Part shown: positions 25,001-33,094 of the stretch, piece by piece | Layout of the letters: each line of letters starts with the position of its first letter | How positions within the stretch are numbered: position 1 is the first letter of the stretch | DNA from: Desulfocapsa sp. | Lineage (GTDB): Bacteria > Desulfobacterota > Desulfobulbia > Desulfobulbales > Desulfocapsaceae | DNA: 43,318 bases | Direction of reading: 5' to 3' | NCBI GenBank assembly: GCA_024763035.1 | Contig: JANTGG010000012.1 | Span: 1-43,318, forward strand | Notes under the pieces: generated by a model | What the model was told of the DNA's origin: nothing | The model's database searches: none | Seen by the model: only the letters and a program-made list of their open reading frames with translations | Translations under genes and position numbers: made by a program

Positions 25001-27647
25001 CAATGGTGAAACTAATGAAGGAAGGGCCTTTGTCTATCACGGTTCCGCCAATGGTCTCTCAGTTGATGCCGACTGGATGGCAGAAAGCAATCAGGCTGGA
25101 GCGCTCTTTGGTGCAGGGGTTGCCCCGGCTGGAGATGTTAACGGAGATGGCTACGCAGATGTGATTATTGGTGCAGACGGCTACAGCAATGGCGAGGAGT
25201 ATGAAGGAATGGCTGCTCTCTATCTCGGCTCCGCAACCGGTCTTATGGCACAACCTCTTACCAGATTGGAAGGTGAACAGGCCGGAGCCCACTTCGGCAG
25301 GGAAGTGGCTCCTGCCGGAGATGTGAACGGGGATGGTTACTCTGATATCATTATCGGTGCCTATGATTATGATAATGGTGAAGAGAACGAAGGGGGTGTT
25401 TTTGTCTTTCACGGTGGATCTACGGGATTGTCTGATAACGCCGTCTGGACAGGAGAAAGCAATCAGGCAGATGCTTATCTCGGTTATTCCGTGTCCACCG
25501 CTGGAGATGTGAATGGTGATGGCTATTCCGATGTTGTTGTCGGCGCTTACAAGTATGACAATGGGGAAATAGATGAAGGACGGATTTTTGTCTTTCATGG
25601 CTCCGCTGACGGGGTCTCCGCAACCGCCGACTGGACAGCGGAAAACAACGAGGCTGAATCCCGATTTGGTTATTCTGTCTCCACTGCCGGAGATGTGAAT
25701 GGAGACGGCTATTCCGATATTCTCACCGGTGCATATTATTTTGCCAACGGTGAAGCCTATGAAGGCCGTGCGTATGCCTATTATGGTTCTTCTGCTGGCC
25801 TGCCCCCATCACCTGATTGGGTAGTGGAAAGCAATCAGGTGGAAGGGACTCTTGGCTATTCCGTTTCCACTGCCGGTGATGTGAATGGTGACGGGTATTC
25901 TGATGTTGTCGTCGGAGCCTATGCCTACAATGGTGGTGAAGGAGCAGCATTTGTCTACCATGGTTCAGATCTGGGCCTCTCTTCCACACCCAACTGGGAG
26001 GCGAACGGTCCCGAGCAGCTTGATAACTATTTTGGGATGTCTGTCTCCAGCGCTGGAGATGTGAACGGGGACGGCTATTCTGACGTTATTGTCGGGGCAC
26101 CCTACCTTGATATCAATGGTACCGACGAAGGAAAAGTGTTTGTTTATCATGGTTCGTCGTCAGGTCTTGGTGTGGATGCCGAATGGACGATTGATGGAGA
26201 ACAGGACAGTGCGTATCTTGGCAGATCCGTTGCGCTGGCCGGAGATGTCAATGGAGATGGTTATTCTGACATTATTACCAGTGCACATCTTTATGACCAT
26301 GACGAGGTGGACGAGGGAAGAGTTTATGCCTTTTACGGTTCAGAGAACGGCTTGTCGATGGCCGCAGACTGGATCTCTGAGAGTGATCACCAGGATGCCA
26401 GGTATGGTTTCTCCCTTTCCACAGCAGGAGATACCAATGGTGATGGCTACTCCGATATCATTATCGGGGCCTATAGATTCAGTGACGGTTTCAGTGGCAA
26501 CGGGGCGGCCTTTATCTTTCAGGGGAGTGGGGCCGGTCTTTCCGGGGCAGCCGATGAAAAGATATCCATCCCCCAGGACTGGGCCTATTTTGGCCTTTCT
26601 GTTTCCACGGCAGGAGATGTAAACGGAGACGGCTACTCAGATGTTATTGTCGGTGCGCCCTATTTTGACAACGATGAAAATGCAGAGGGCAGTGCTTTTA
26701 TTTACTATGGCAACGGTCTGCCGGGACTGCAGAATGGTCTGCAGCAGTATGAACCGGATGGTTTTGAAGTTATAGGGGCTGGCGGGCGCAGCGGCGTTGC
26801 TGGTGAAATCCGGTTGAGCCAGTTTGCCAAAAGTCCCTTCGGCAGAACAAAAGGAAAGATGGTGTATGAATTCCAGGAAAACGGTACCTCTTTCAGCCTG
26901 GGAAGCTCTCTTGTCAATTCTGTATCCTCTTCTGGTAAACAGCCTGTCTTTTCCAACCTTGGCACTGTGGGGATTGCTCTGCAGGCAAATATCAACGGAC
27001 TCGATGGAAGCAGTCATTACCGATGGCGCTGTCGTACTGAGTACGAGCAGGCGAGCAACCCGTTTCAGAAATATAGTCCCTGGCGCTATTATAACAGCTA
27101 CAATCCTAAACCTTTTGCTGGATTTATGGCCTTTCTCGATGCATACACCCTTACGTATACAGCGTCGGATAACGGCAGCATCTCCGGGACAGCCATGCAA
27201 AATCTCAATTCCGGGATGGACGGAACGACGGTTGAAGCGCTGCCTGCGGCCGGCTATCATTTTGTCCACTGGAGTGATGGCTCAAGCAGCAACCCGCGAA
27301 CGGATATCGATGTCAGCGGGTCCCTCAACCTCATCGCCTATTTCAGCAATATGTATGGCTTGAATGTTCACGTAAATGTTAGCGGGACAGGGATCGTCAG
27401 CAGTAATCCGGAGGGGATAAACAACTGCAGTGATAACTGTTCTGCAGACTATTTGACAAACAGCCCGGTAAGCCTGACAGCAACAGCAGACCCAGGCAGT
27501 GTTTTTACCGGCTGGTCAGGCGGCTGTTCAGGTACTGGAACCTGCACGGTTGTTATGGACCAGGATCTTGAGGTAACAGCACAGTTTGCGAAAAAATTCT
27601 CCTGGCTGCTATTTCTGCCGGCAATTCTGCATGGTGTCGATGAGTAA
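22089..27647 (+). CDS. Giant secreted FG-GAP (integrin-alpha-like) repeat protein
   Basis: A 1,852-residue exported protein. I start at the ATG at 22089, which has AAGGA just before it and a clean signal peptide (MKNSILLILLLLLCCLSIPY, then SAHS). Residues ~25-265 form a domain I do not recognise. Then come 21 repeats of about 62 residues, each with a calcium-loop motif like GDVNGDGYSDVIVGA followed by VYHGSxxGL and a DW/AW element (first GDV at about residue 273, last ending near 1545). A fibronectin-like stretch and two bacterial InlB-B-type repeats (YTASDNGSISGTA..., VNVSGTGIVSSNPEG...) follow. The tail ends KKFSWLLFLPAILHGVDE. FG-GAP repeats fold as seven-bladed propellers that bind calcium and ligands, so adhesion or surface assembly is likely. 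It stands alone without a secretion partner. Confidence 0.88.
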   Translation: MKNSILLILLLLLCCLSIPYSAHSTKLPQSANQGWWQNVQKQIQQNEYSIQWSKKKQAYSSPNRKQNLRFTYHNNGFSVEPRTVNIPLFDVADMSISENEKKYKRLQNWELRLTFTGYGRDNVFFPFSSSNFSVDRNLASSENDDIIISYENNDKGMRQNFIVKKKPLGDETLQLRIHPRTKLAKQVSAHGILFTLADGSVAMRYNDLQVWDSDGKKLASYFTLHPSGDVLIEVDDSRAHYPITVDPLSNTADWSMESNHEKALFGYSSSMAGDVNNDGYDDIIIGAYNYDNGDAPKGKAYVYHGSSTGLPLTPAWVTQGGRFYGNSVSAAGDVNNDGFDDVIVGAYWADNDLERDGSAYVYFGSSTGLSSSPDWTAHGNNYRDQFGYSVSTAGDVNNDGFDDIIVGADRAGTDLYDEGEAYVFYGSATGPAAAPAWTRRGGPGQASFGCSVSTAGDVNGDGYADVIVGSHSIDNGHADEGKVYVFHGSSVGLSTTEAWAVEGNATQAHIGYSVSSAGDINNDGFDDVVIGGGSELGPGTTSGIAQVYYGSSTGLSTTAGWSVDGEEIGDCFGTSVSTAGDLNNDTFDDIIVGAYFQGQENKGKAYVYYGSVSGLSASPAWTMEGDQVDGFLGISVAGGGDINGDGYSDIIVGASHYDNGEENEGRVYVYLGSAAGVATVSDWNAESGQAEANMGISVFTAGDVNGDGFSDVIAGAYRYDNGQSNEGRAFVYHGSASGLSLTADWIAESDQPGSYFGHAASTAGDVNGDGYSDVIVAADNFDTAAQSTNPGRVFVYHGSESGLSSLPDWIADGEQFNEYFGSAVATAGDVNGDGFSDIVVGSYCYDDTGGNNEGKASVFHGSAAGLSTTADWAVVGEMEGALYSSSVSTAGDVNGDGFSDIIVGAQGHSNEEDNEGKSYLYLGSDSGLAVNAAWSTESNQVNANFGNSVSTAGDVNGDGYSDVIVGAFFYNNGETNEGRAFVYHGSANGLSVDADWMAESNQAGALFGAGVAPAGDVNGDGYADVIIGADGYSNGEEYEGMAALYLGSATGLMAQPLTRLEGEQAGAHFGREVAPAGDVNGDGYSDIIIGAYDYDNGEENEGGVFVFHGGSTGLSDNAVWTGESNQADAYLGYSVSTAGDVNGDGYSDVVVGAYKYDNGEIDEGRIFVFHGSADGVSATADWTAENNEAESRFGYSVSTAGDVNGDGYSDILTGAYYFANGEAYEGRAYAYYGSSAGLPPSPDWVVESNQVEGTLGYSVSTAGDVNGDGYSDVVVGAYAYNGGEGAAFVYHGSDLGLSSTPNWEANGPEQLDNYFGMSVSSAGDVNGDGYSDVIVGAPYLDINGTDEGKVFVYHGSSSGLGVDAEWTIDGEQDSAYLGRSVALAGDVNGDGYSDIITSAHLYDHDEVDEGRVYAFYGSENGLSMAADWISESDHQDARYGFSLSTAGDTNGDGYSDIIIGAYRFSDGFSGNGAAFIFQGSGAGLSGAADEKISIPQDWAYFGLSVSTAGDVNGDGYSDVIVGAPYFDNDENAEGSAFIYYGNGLPGLQNGLQQYEPDGFEVIGAGGRSGVAGEIRLSQFAKSPFGRTKGKMVYEFQENGTSFSLGSSLVNSVSSSGKQPVFSNLGTVGIALQANINGLDGSSHYRWRCRTEYEQASNPFQKYSPWRYYNSYNPKPFAGFMAFLDAYTLTYTASDNGSISGTAMQNLNSGMDGTTVEALPAAGYHFVHWSDGSSSNPRTDIDVSGSLNLIAYFSNMYGLNVHVNVSGTGIVSSNPEGINNCSDNCSADYLTNSPVSLTATADPGSVFTGWSGGCSGTGTCTVVMDQDLEVTAQFAKKFSWLLFLPAILHGVDE
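22881..26715 (+). repeat. Tandem array of 21 FG-GAP-coding units (~186 bp each)
   Basis: The coding DNA repeats with a period close to 186 bp and conserved cores encoding GDVNGDGYSD. Most units keep the DxDxDG calcium loop; unit 6 reads GDLNNDTFDD and lost the glycine. Later units (about 12-21) are more alike than the first six, which suggests expansion by unequal recombination toward the 3' side. Confidence 0.8.
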
Positions 27648-27762
27648 GGAATGACATAGTCAGTGGATCGGAAAAAATCCAGACAGAAAGAACTTTTTGA
27701 TATGCAATCAGTAATCAAGGGGGAATTGCTGGTCCTTGAAAAAATACATTATGCAGGCGAAT

Positions 27763-27965
27763 CCATGAGAAACAGTACTGTTTCTCCCGTTGATACTTTC
27801 CCTCTTTTTGTCAGCTCCTCAGGCTGAAACGCTGCAGGAAGCCTGTGTTGAAAAAGTGTTTTCGGAAGGGTTTTTTCAGTGCAGCCCTGTTGCAAGACGG
27901 CAGTTTATGGGTCTGGGGACGGGGCAGCAATGGGCGACTCGGAGATGGTGAAAACTGGAGTGTAA
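27763..27965 (+). pseudogene. Decayed RCC1-repeat protein gene, 5' fragment
   Basis: Reading across two single-base frameshifts gives a start (MRNS), a signal-peptide core (LFLPLILSLFLSAPQA), a short linker (ETLQEACVEKVFSEGFF) and then one RCC1 repeat (LLQDGSLWVWGRGSNGRLGD). One shift is near 27777 and the other at the T6 run near 27866. The match ends at a repeat-like segment beginning AAACTAGCGCCATTC, which also occurs at 148-162. No further RCC1 blades follow. The remaining bases up to 28092 show nothing. Confidence 0.5.
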
Positions 27966-28092
27966 TACCCATAAACTAGCGCCATTCTGGTCTGTCCCCC
28001 ATTTTCTAGGCACCGGATCTGGCTACGCGTTAAATGACTTGTTCTCTTTTTGATATTTTTCCTTGTTATTATGGTCCTTGTCCCACCAACTA

Positions 28093-28392
28093 TCAGGCAG
28101 TAGTAGTTTGCAAAGGGATAATTTCATCCTTGATTTTCACCATTTTTTGTCTGGCAATTTTAAGGTCGTAACTGGTTTGCAGGTTCATCCAAAACTGTGC
28201 GGTGGTATTGAAGTATCTAGCTAACCTGAGTGCAGTATCAATGCTGACACCCCGCTTTTGTCTTACCACATCATTAATTCTTGGTGCTGGAATGCGCAGA
28301 GCAATTGCCAGGGCATTCACACTCATATTTAAAGGTTCAAGGTATTCTTCTTTGATGATTTCTCCAGGGTGGATTGGTCGCATATTATTCAT
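28093..28392 (-). CDS. higA: HigA-family antitoxin
   Basis: A 99-residue helix-turn-helix protein of the HigA/VapI family (MRPIHPGEIIKEEYLEPLNM, RINDVVRQKRGVSIDTALRL, FWMNLQTSYDL). It normally binds and neutralises HigB and represses the pair. A strong AGGAGG site lies 8 bases before the ATG. The higB gene lies directly upstream in the expected HigB-then-HigA order, but is broken by a stop codon. The antitoxin is intact and may act as an orphan regulator or protect against a related toxin elsewhere. Confidence 0.88.
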   Translation of the reverse strand: MNNMRPIHPGEIIKEEYLEPLNMSVNALAIALRIPAPRINDVVRQKRGVSIDTALRLARYFNTTAQFWMNLQTSYDLKIARQKMVKIKDEIIPLQTTTA

Positions 28393-28404
28393 TATCTGTT
28401 CCTC

Positions 28405-28680
28405 CTAGTGGTAATCGGTGATTTCTACATCGCAAGGCTCACCAGACCATACAAAGCATATACGCCATTGTTTGTTGATTCTTATACTGTGCTGTCCTTG
28501 CCTGTCTCCCTCTAGCTTTTCAAGCCTGTTACCTGGTGGGGATCGTAAATCTAGCAGTTCGGCTACACTGTCAAGTATTTGGAGTTTACGTTCTGCTTGT
28601 TCCTGAAAAGCTCTGAATTGCTTCGGGCTTTTTCCTTCTTAAAGGGCTTGTGTGTGCTTGCATTTGAAATTCTTTATCAT
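28405..28680 (-). pseudogene. higB: HigB-family toxin with an internal stop codon
   Basis: The 91-codon frame starts MIKNFKCKHTQAL, hits TAA at codon 14 (28639-28641), then continues EGKSPKQFRAFQEQAERKLQ ... PPGNRLEKLEGDRQGQHSIR INKQWRICFVW and ends with TAG just before the higA ribosome site. Length and motifs match RelE/HigB mRNA interferases, including the conserved SIRIN-QWRICF core. Position 14 is normally a hydrophobic residue in this family. No ATG, GTG or TTG follows soon enough to rescue translation. This looks like a toxin inactivated by one nonsense codon. Confidence 0.75.
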
Positions 28681-28689
28681 AAACAAAAG

Positions 28690-28716
28690 AGTATAACGGA
28701 GCGCGTTAAATGTCAA
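28690..28716 (-). promoter_or_regulatory. Promoter and candidate HigA operator for higBA
   Basis: On the minus strand TTGACA is followed 15 bases later by TATACT, slightly short of ideal spacing, and the higB start follows about 9 bp downstream of the -10. Between the two boxes lies the inverted repeat TAACG-CGCTC-CGTTA (28694-28708), well placed for repression by HigA. Confidence 0.5.
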
Positions 28717-28927
28717 GAGTTGTGTGTTTTATTGGGGAGAGAACGATTTTGTCAGAGCCTGAGCGTCGATCTTTTTCTTCTTCGCCCATTTGCTGAACTT
28801 TTTCGTCATTAAATGATACATACCTTGCTATAACACGTGGTGCTATGCAGTCAATGGGCTACCTGTCGAAAACAGGATTAAAGAGAGAATCGGGAATAGA
28901 CCGCGATTCTCCATAACATCAGGGAAT

Positions 28928-29062
28928 TTACGCATGTTCTTTATATGACTTGAGAACCGAATTAATTTCTGACTGATACCCTTTTCCCTGTTTACGAAAG
29001 AGCTCAAACACATCATCATCTGTTCGAATTGAAATAGCAGTTTTCCCTGCTGGGTCAAGCAC
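28928..29062 (-). pseudogene. BrnA/DUF4415-like antitoxin, C-terminal fragment
   Basis: About 45 codons read KVLDPAGKTAISIRTDDDVF, ELFRKQGKGYQSEINSVLKS YKEHA-stop. This is the ribbon-helix-helix tail typical of BrnA-type antitoxins (AISIR-D-DV-FR-QGKGYQ-INSVL). There is no ATG; the frame is closed by the TAG that also ends the ABC transporter gene, so only a GTG at 29062 could start it. No BrnT-like toxin is seen. It is probably a remnant, although a very short functional antitoxin is not excluded. Confidence 0.5.
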
Positions 29063-29086
29063 CTTTGCCCCATAGCTCTCACAACT

Positions 29087-31666
29087 CTATTCCAGCTGTT
29101 CCACCCCTTTAACCAGATTGTAAAACGCACCTTTTTTTGAAATGAGCTCGGTAAACGAGCCCTCTTCCAGCAGAGCCCCGTTTTTGAGAAGGAGAATTCG
29201 GTCGTAGGCAGCGGAATTTTCCAGACGATGCATCACCGCGACAATGGTCTTGCCTTCTGTCTGCTGTGCCTCGAGTACATCGTGAATCCGCCGTTGGGAG
29301 ACATTGTCCAGGCTGGCTGTTGCCTCATCAAGAAAGATAATCGGGGTATCCCGCAGAAATGCCCGGGCAATGGCAAGTTTTTGTTTCTGCCCGCCGGACA
29401 GTCTATCCCCCTGGCTGCCCACATGAAAGTCCAGCCCCACATTGAGTACATCGTCGAGGATATCTTTTGCCAGCAGACTGTAGAGCAGGTTGGACAGCTC
29501 CTCACCCATGGGCTTGCGTGTCTTCATTACTCCAAACAGGATGTTTTCCAATAGAGGGCGACTGTACAGGTATTGGTTTGGACAAAACGGCATAAAGGGA
29601 CTGCTGATATCCTCTTTTTCACATTCAAAACATGATTTTTTGTCACCGTCACCGTCACCGTCACTGTCACTGTCGTCGTCATGATGGCAGGAGTTCATCT
29701 TCAGGTGGGCAACATTTTTGAGAAAGAGTTTCCGGGCACGGATAATCTTCTCTTCAAAGTCGGGTTCCACCTCTGCGACCTTGTGAAATCCTGGAATAAA
29801 ACGCAGGGCAAGCTGATAGAGGAGGTAGCGGTCTTTGCTGTTGTCGGGAATCTCCCCTTTGCTTTCATCGAGTAGTCGCTGATATTCTTTGAACTCCTCC
29901 GGTCTCATGGGAGTGTAGCGGAAGAAGAAGTCGTCGTTACGGCACTCTTCAAGCAGACTCACTGACTCAAGGGTTAGGGTATACCCGAGCTGCAGCAATG
30001 GTCTGACAAGGTCCGTAGTTTGCAGAATATTGATGAAAGACTGCAGTCCCGGCAGGTTTTCGATGTCGAAGAGACCGGTGGGACAGTCACCGAAAATCAG
30101 GTTGTCACGAATGGATGAATAGCGGAGGAAATGTTCCATGTCGTAGAACTCCACCACGTGGGCAAATTCTTCATGGAGTTGAGGGGCCAGATCGTGACGG
30201 ATTGTCAGCAGTTTCTCCTTGAAGGGAGCACAGCATTCTTTGTCCAGAATGGCCTGAAAACCGAAGCGGATGATATCTTCTTCAAGACCGGTATCATAGA
30301 TGGCATTGAGCTGCCTGCCAAGATCCGGCATCTCCTGTTTTCTACCAAGGGCAAGAGCTTTCACACCATAAAGCAGGTTCTCCCGGATTGTACCGGTGAA
30401 GATAAAGGGGTTCTGAGATATCAGAGTGATATTGCTGCTGATATCCGCTTTGCAGAGTTGTGAGATGGGGTGGTCGTCATACTGTATGCTTCCTGAAGAA
30501 AGGGAATAGAGCTGATCCATGCAGAGAATCAGGGTGGATTTCCCTGATCCGGAAAATCCGACAACGGCAATTCGTTCGCCGGAGGAAATTGAGGTGCTGA
30601 TCCGATCAAGCAGCTTTACTCTGCCGCCAACGGTGAAGGTGGCATTGGTCAGGGTGATGGCACCGCTGAAATCCGTCACACTGCCGGATTCGGGCAGGAG
30701 AGGATATTCCGGTTCAAGATCAAAAATCTCCATGATCTGTCTGTATTTCACCTGGGCATCCTGCAATGCCTGATAATATTCGAGAATCTCTTTCCAGGGG
30801 TCATAGACTTTTTCATGGGCTGAGAGAAAGGCTACCAGTGCCCCCAGGGTGAAGTTTCCGTTAATGGCAAAATATCCGCCCACCAGAAAGAGGAGAAATG
30901 GGCCGAAGGACTGAAAGAGGTTGTTGGAAAATTTAATGCCGTATTTGACAATAAACAGTCGTTTCAGCAGGCTGTACAGTCCGCTGATGTGGGGTCTGAT
31001 GCGTTCTTCTTCCAGTGGAAAGCTGGCGTGGGAATGGATTTCATGGATACCGCTGATTGCCTCGTTGACCACATTTGCCATGGCACGCATGGTCTTGATC
31101 CGTTTTTTGTTGAGCCGGTTATAGCGTTTCTGCAGCATGGGAATTAATATAATTTCAAACGGATAGAGGGCGATGGTCAGCAGGGCGAGGGGCGGACTGA
31201 GGATAAACATATAGCCCAGGAAGACAACAAAGGTAAGGAGGCTGGTCAGCGGGATAGCCAGGGCACCACCGAGAAAATACCCTATGGAGTTGAGCTCTGA
31301 GGTCATGGCAGAGATAACGGTACCCGGCTGCATACCCCGATAATATTGGAGGGGCAGCTGCAGAATGTGCTGATACAGGTGGGTACGCAGTTCCACCAGA
31401 ATTTTCTGGCCGATGACCATCTGCAGGACGTTTATGGCATACTTGGTTATTCCTGCGAGCAGCACCGAGGCGAGGTAGAATCCGCAGTAGAGAAAGAGCA
31501 GGTGCGTATCCCGGAGGTTGATGGCATCGTTGACAATGCGTTTCTGCATCTCCAGCGGTACAACACGGAAAAACAGACTCACTACAATGATCAGAAGCAG
31601 GAAGAGCTGCAGACCGCGATATCTGTGAAGGATCCAGAAAAAAAGCGGACGTTTGGTAATACGCAT
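29087..31666 (-). CDS. ABC exporter (fused membrane and ATPase domains) with a large insertion in the ATPase domain
   Basis: An 859-residue type IV ABC exporter half-transporter. Six membrane helices lie within about residues 18-300. The ATPase domain has Walker A GFSGSGKST (370-378), Q-loop Gln418, signature LSGGQ (756-760), Walker B IIFLDEA (776-782) and H-loop His813. Between Q-loop and signature, where about 60 residues are usual, there are about 335, so roughly 260 extra. The insert repeats a Q-loop-like phrase: FTGTIRENLLYG (423-434), RYSSIRDNLIFG (515-526) and YSRPLLENILFG (701-712), and contains an Asp/Ser/Gly run (663-675) beside SCFECEKED. AGGAGGAG precedes the ATG. The substrate is unknown. 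Confidence 0.88.
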   Translation of the reverse strand: MRITKRPLFFWILHRYRGLQLFLLLIIVVSLFFRVVPLEMQKRIVNDAINLRDTHLLFLYCGFYLASVLLAGITKYAINVLQMVIGQKILVELRTHLYQHILQLPLQYYRGMQPGTVISAMTSELNSIGYFLGGALAIPLTSLLTFVVFLGYMFILSPPLALLTIALYPFEIILIPMLQKRYNRLNKKRIKTMRAMANVVNEAISGIHEIHSHASFPLEEERIRPHISGLYSLLKRLFIVKYGIKFSNNLFQSFGPFLLFLVGGYFAINGNFTLGALVAFLSAHEKVYDPWKEILEYYQALQDAQVKYRQIMEIFDLEPEYPLLPESGSVTDFSGAITLTNATFTVGGRVKLLDRISTSISSGERIAVVGFSGSGKSTLILCMDQLYSLSSGSIQYDDHPISQLCKADISSNITLISQNPFIFTGTIRENLLYGVKALALGRKQEMPDLGRQLNAIYDTGLEEDIIRFGFQAILDKECCAPFKEKLLTIRHDLAPQLHEEFAHVVEFYDMEHFLRYSSIRDNLIFGDCPTGLFDIENLPGLQSFINILQTTDLVRPLLQLGYTLTLESVSLLEECRNDDFFFRYTPMRPEEFKEYQRLLDESKGEIPDNSKDRYLLYQLALRFIPGFHKVAEVEPDFEEKIIRARKLFLKNVAHLKMNSCHHDDDSDSDGDGDGDKKSCFECEKEDISSPFMPFCPNQYLYSRPLLENILFGVMKTRKPMGEELSNLLYSLLAKDILDDVLNVGLDFHVGSQGDRLSGGQKQKLAIARAFLRDTPIIFLDEATASLDNVSQRRIHDVLEAQQTEGKTIVAVMHRLENSAAYDRILLLKNGALLEEGSFTELISKKGAFYNLVKGVEQLE
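29643..29681. repeat. In-frame hexanucleotide/trinucleotide repeat in the ABC gene
   Basis: On the plus strand GTCACC repeats three times, then GTCACT twice, then GTC triplets. It encodes the alternating Asp-Gly/Asp-Ser run of the ATPase insertion. Changes in copy number by slippage would keep the frame and only alter the acidic run length. Confidence 0.75.
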
Positions 31667-31863
31667 AGACTCCTCCTGAGAGAGTCCACAATCATGGTGC
31701 TCTCCTCTGATCTGCTTTTTGATGGTTCGTCAGCAGAGTGGACACACAGTGTGCCCGGCAAAAAAAGAACGGAAATTATCCTGTTGCTGGTTTTCTTTCC
31801 TTTCTCGCTGGAAGGAAGAAAAAAACCGGAAGCCCGGACAAGGTCAGGACTCCCGGCAGAAAA

Positions 31864-33033
31864 TCAGGAGAGTGCCCGCTCCTTCACCCGTATCAGATAC
31901 AGGGCAAGCGGTCGGTAGAGGAGGTGTGCCCATTTGGCAAACGGGACCTCCAGAACCAGCATGGGGACAGCTATCATCATGTGGATAACGTAGATGTAAT
32001 ACGTGGACAGCGGCATACCCAGCAGTCGGGTAAAGTGAATCAGAATCCCGGTGAAGGTGGTCAGCCAGAGCAGGATCAGAAAGGCCCAGTCCGAAGAATG
32101 TGAGTATTTATAGACTGTCTTGGTCTTCTGCAGACGTCCGATAATGGCATAGGTGGTGCCGTATAAAATAGCGAAGGTTCCGTAATATCCCAGCAGCCTC
32201 ACCGGATGCCAGAAGGAGAGGATCTCATCACGCTGAAACCAGCGTAAAAAGACGACAACCAGGATAAAGATGGTGGAGTAGCCGGTCATAATCAGCAGAT
32301 GTATCAGCCACTGCATATCCTGACTTTTACTTTTGCAGTCTTTGAATCGTTTCTGGGTTGCGAAGTTAACCAGCAGGGTTTTCAGCTCATCGATATAGAG
32401 ACTCACGGGAATGCCGTTCCATTTTTTCCCTTCCGGAGCAGCAGGGGTATCATCCTCCGCATTTGTTTCCCGGGTATACTGGTCAGGGTCACCAAGCACA
32501 GCCCTTGCCATACGTCGGGCATTGGAGAGCAGGAATCCGGAGAGGATGAGCAGCATAATCAGGTCAAGGATCTCTATGACATGGCTGGAGGCAAATTCGT
32601 TCAATGCCACCCGGTCGGTGACAATGGGACCGTGAAAGAGGTAAAAACCTGTTCCAACAAGCCCAGCCACAAAGAGAATGGCACAAATCTCAAAGACTTT
32701 AGATGTGTAGAACAGGTGTGAAATCCCTGTCCAGTCGTAGCGTGCCGTGAGATAGCGCCGCAGCCCCATCATCACCTCACCGGGGTTGGCATCCCGCGGG
32801 CAGGTCTCGGAGCAGTCTCCACAGTAATAACAGAGCCATGGTTCCGGTGCGTGGAGCAGCTTTTCTTCGGCTCCAATCTGCAGGTAACGGATTACCTTGC
32901 GCGGAAAGGGGGTATCTTCTGAGGACAGGGTACAGACTGCTGTGCAGTTCCCGCAGTTGAAGCAGGTGGCTGCGTCCTCTACACCATATTTGTTCAGTTG
33001 GACAAGGAGACCGGGGTCAACGGAAGTGGCCAT
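31864..33033 (-). CDS. QmoC/HdrC-HdrE-like membrane iron-sulfur cytochrome b subunit
   Basis: A 389-residue protein. Two [4Fe-4S] motifs lie near the N-terminus (Cys24/27/30/34 and Cys68/71/74/78), as in HdrC. About six membrane helices with several histidines follow, as in NarI/HdrE-type cytochromes b. This fusion is the QmoC plan: electrons pass between the cytoplasmic Hdr-like flavoproteins and membrane quinone. I use the ATG at 33033, which has GGAGA 6 bases upstream; an in-frame TTG at 33072 has no site. It is the last gene of the operon. The 31667-31863 gap before the ABC gene shows no gene. Confidence 0.85.
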   Translation of the reverse strand: MATSVDPGLLVQLNKYGVEDAATCFNCGNCTAVCTLSSEDTPFPRKVIRYLQIGAEEKLLHAPEPWLCYYCGDCSETCPRDANPGEVMMGLRRYLTARYDWTGISHLFYTSKVFEICAILFVAGLVGTGFYLFHGPIVTDRVALNEFASSHVIEILDLIMLLILSGFLLSNARRMARAVLGDPDQYTRETNAEDDTPAAPEGKKWNGIPVSLYIDELKTLLVNFATQKRFKDCKSKSQDMQWLIHLLIMTGYSTIFILVVVFLRWFQRDEILSFWHPVRLLGYYGTFAILYGTTYAIIGRLQKTKTVYKYSHSSDWAFLILLWLTTFTGILIHFTRLLGMPLSTYYIYVIHMMIAVPMLVLEVPFAKWAHLLYRPLALYLIRVKERALS

Positions 33034-33094
33034 GATTTTCTCCAGAATTGTAGTATGTTTCCCGCCGGACAATGCGGCTGTTTACTGCTTACGA

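Noticed and set aside
23161-26622. Several out-of-frame and antisense open frames within the FG-GAP gene
   Set aside because: The tandem coding repeat keeps alternative frames open by periodicity. Their translations are low-complexity shadows of the repeat.
28639-28641. Recoding of the higB stop as selenocysteine or another amino acid
   Set aside because: The codon is TAA, not TGA, and no recoding structure is evident. A nonsense mutation is simpler.
31667-31863. A gene between the ABC exporter and the qmoC-like gene
   Set aside because: Frames here are continuations of antisense shadows from neighbours and none has a start with a ribosome site.
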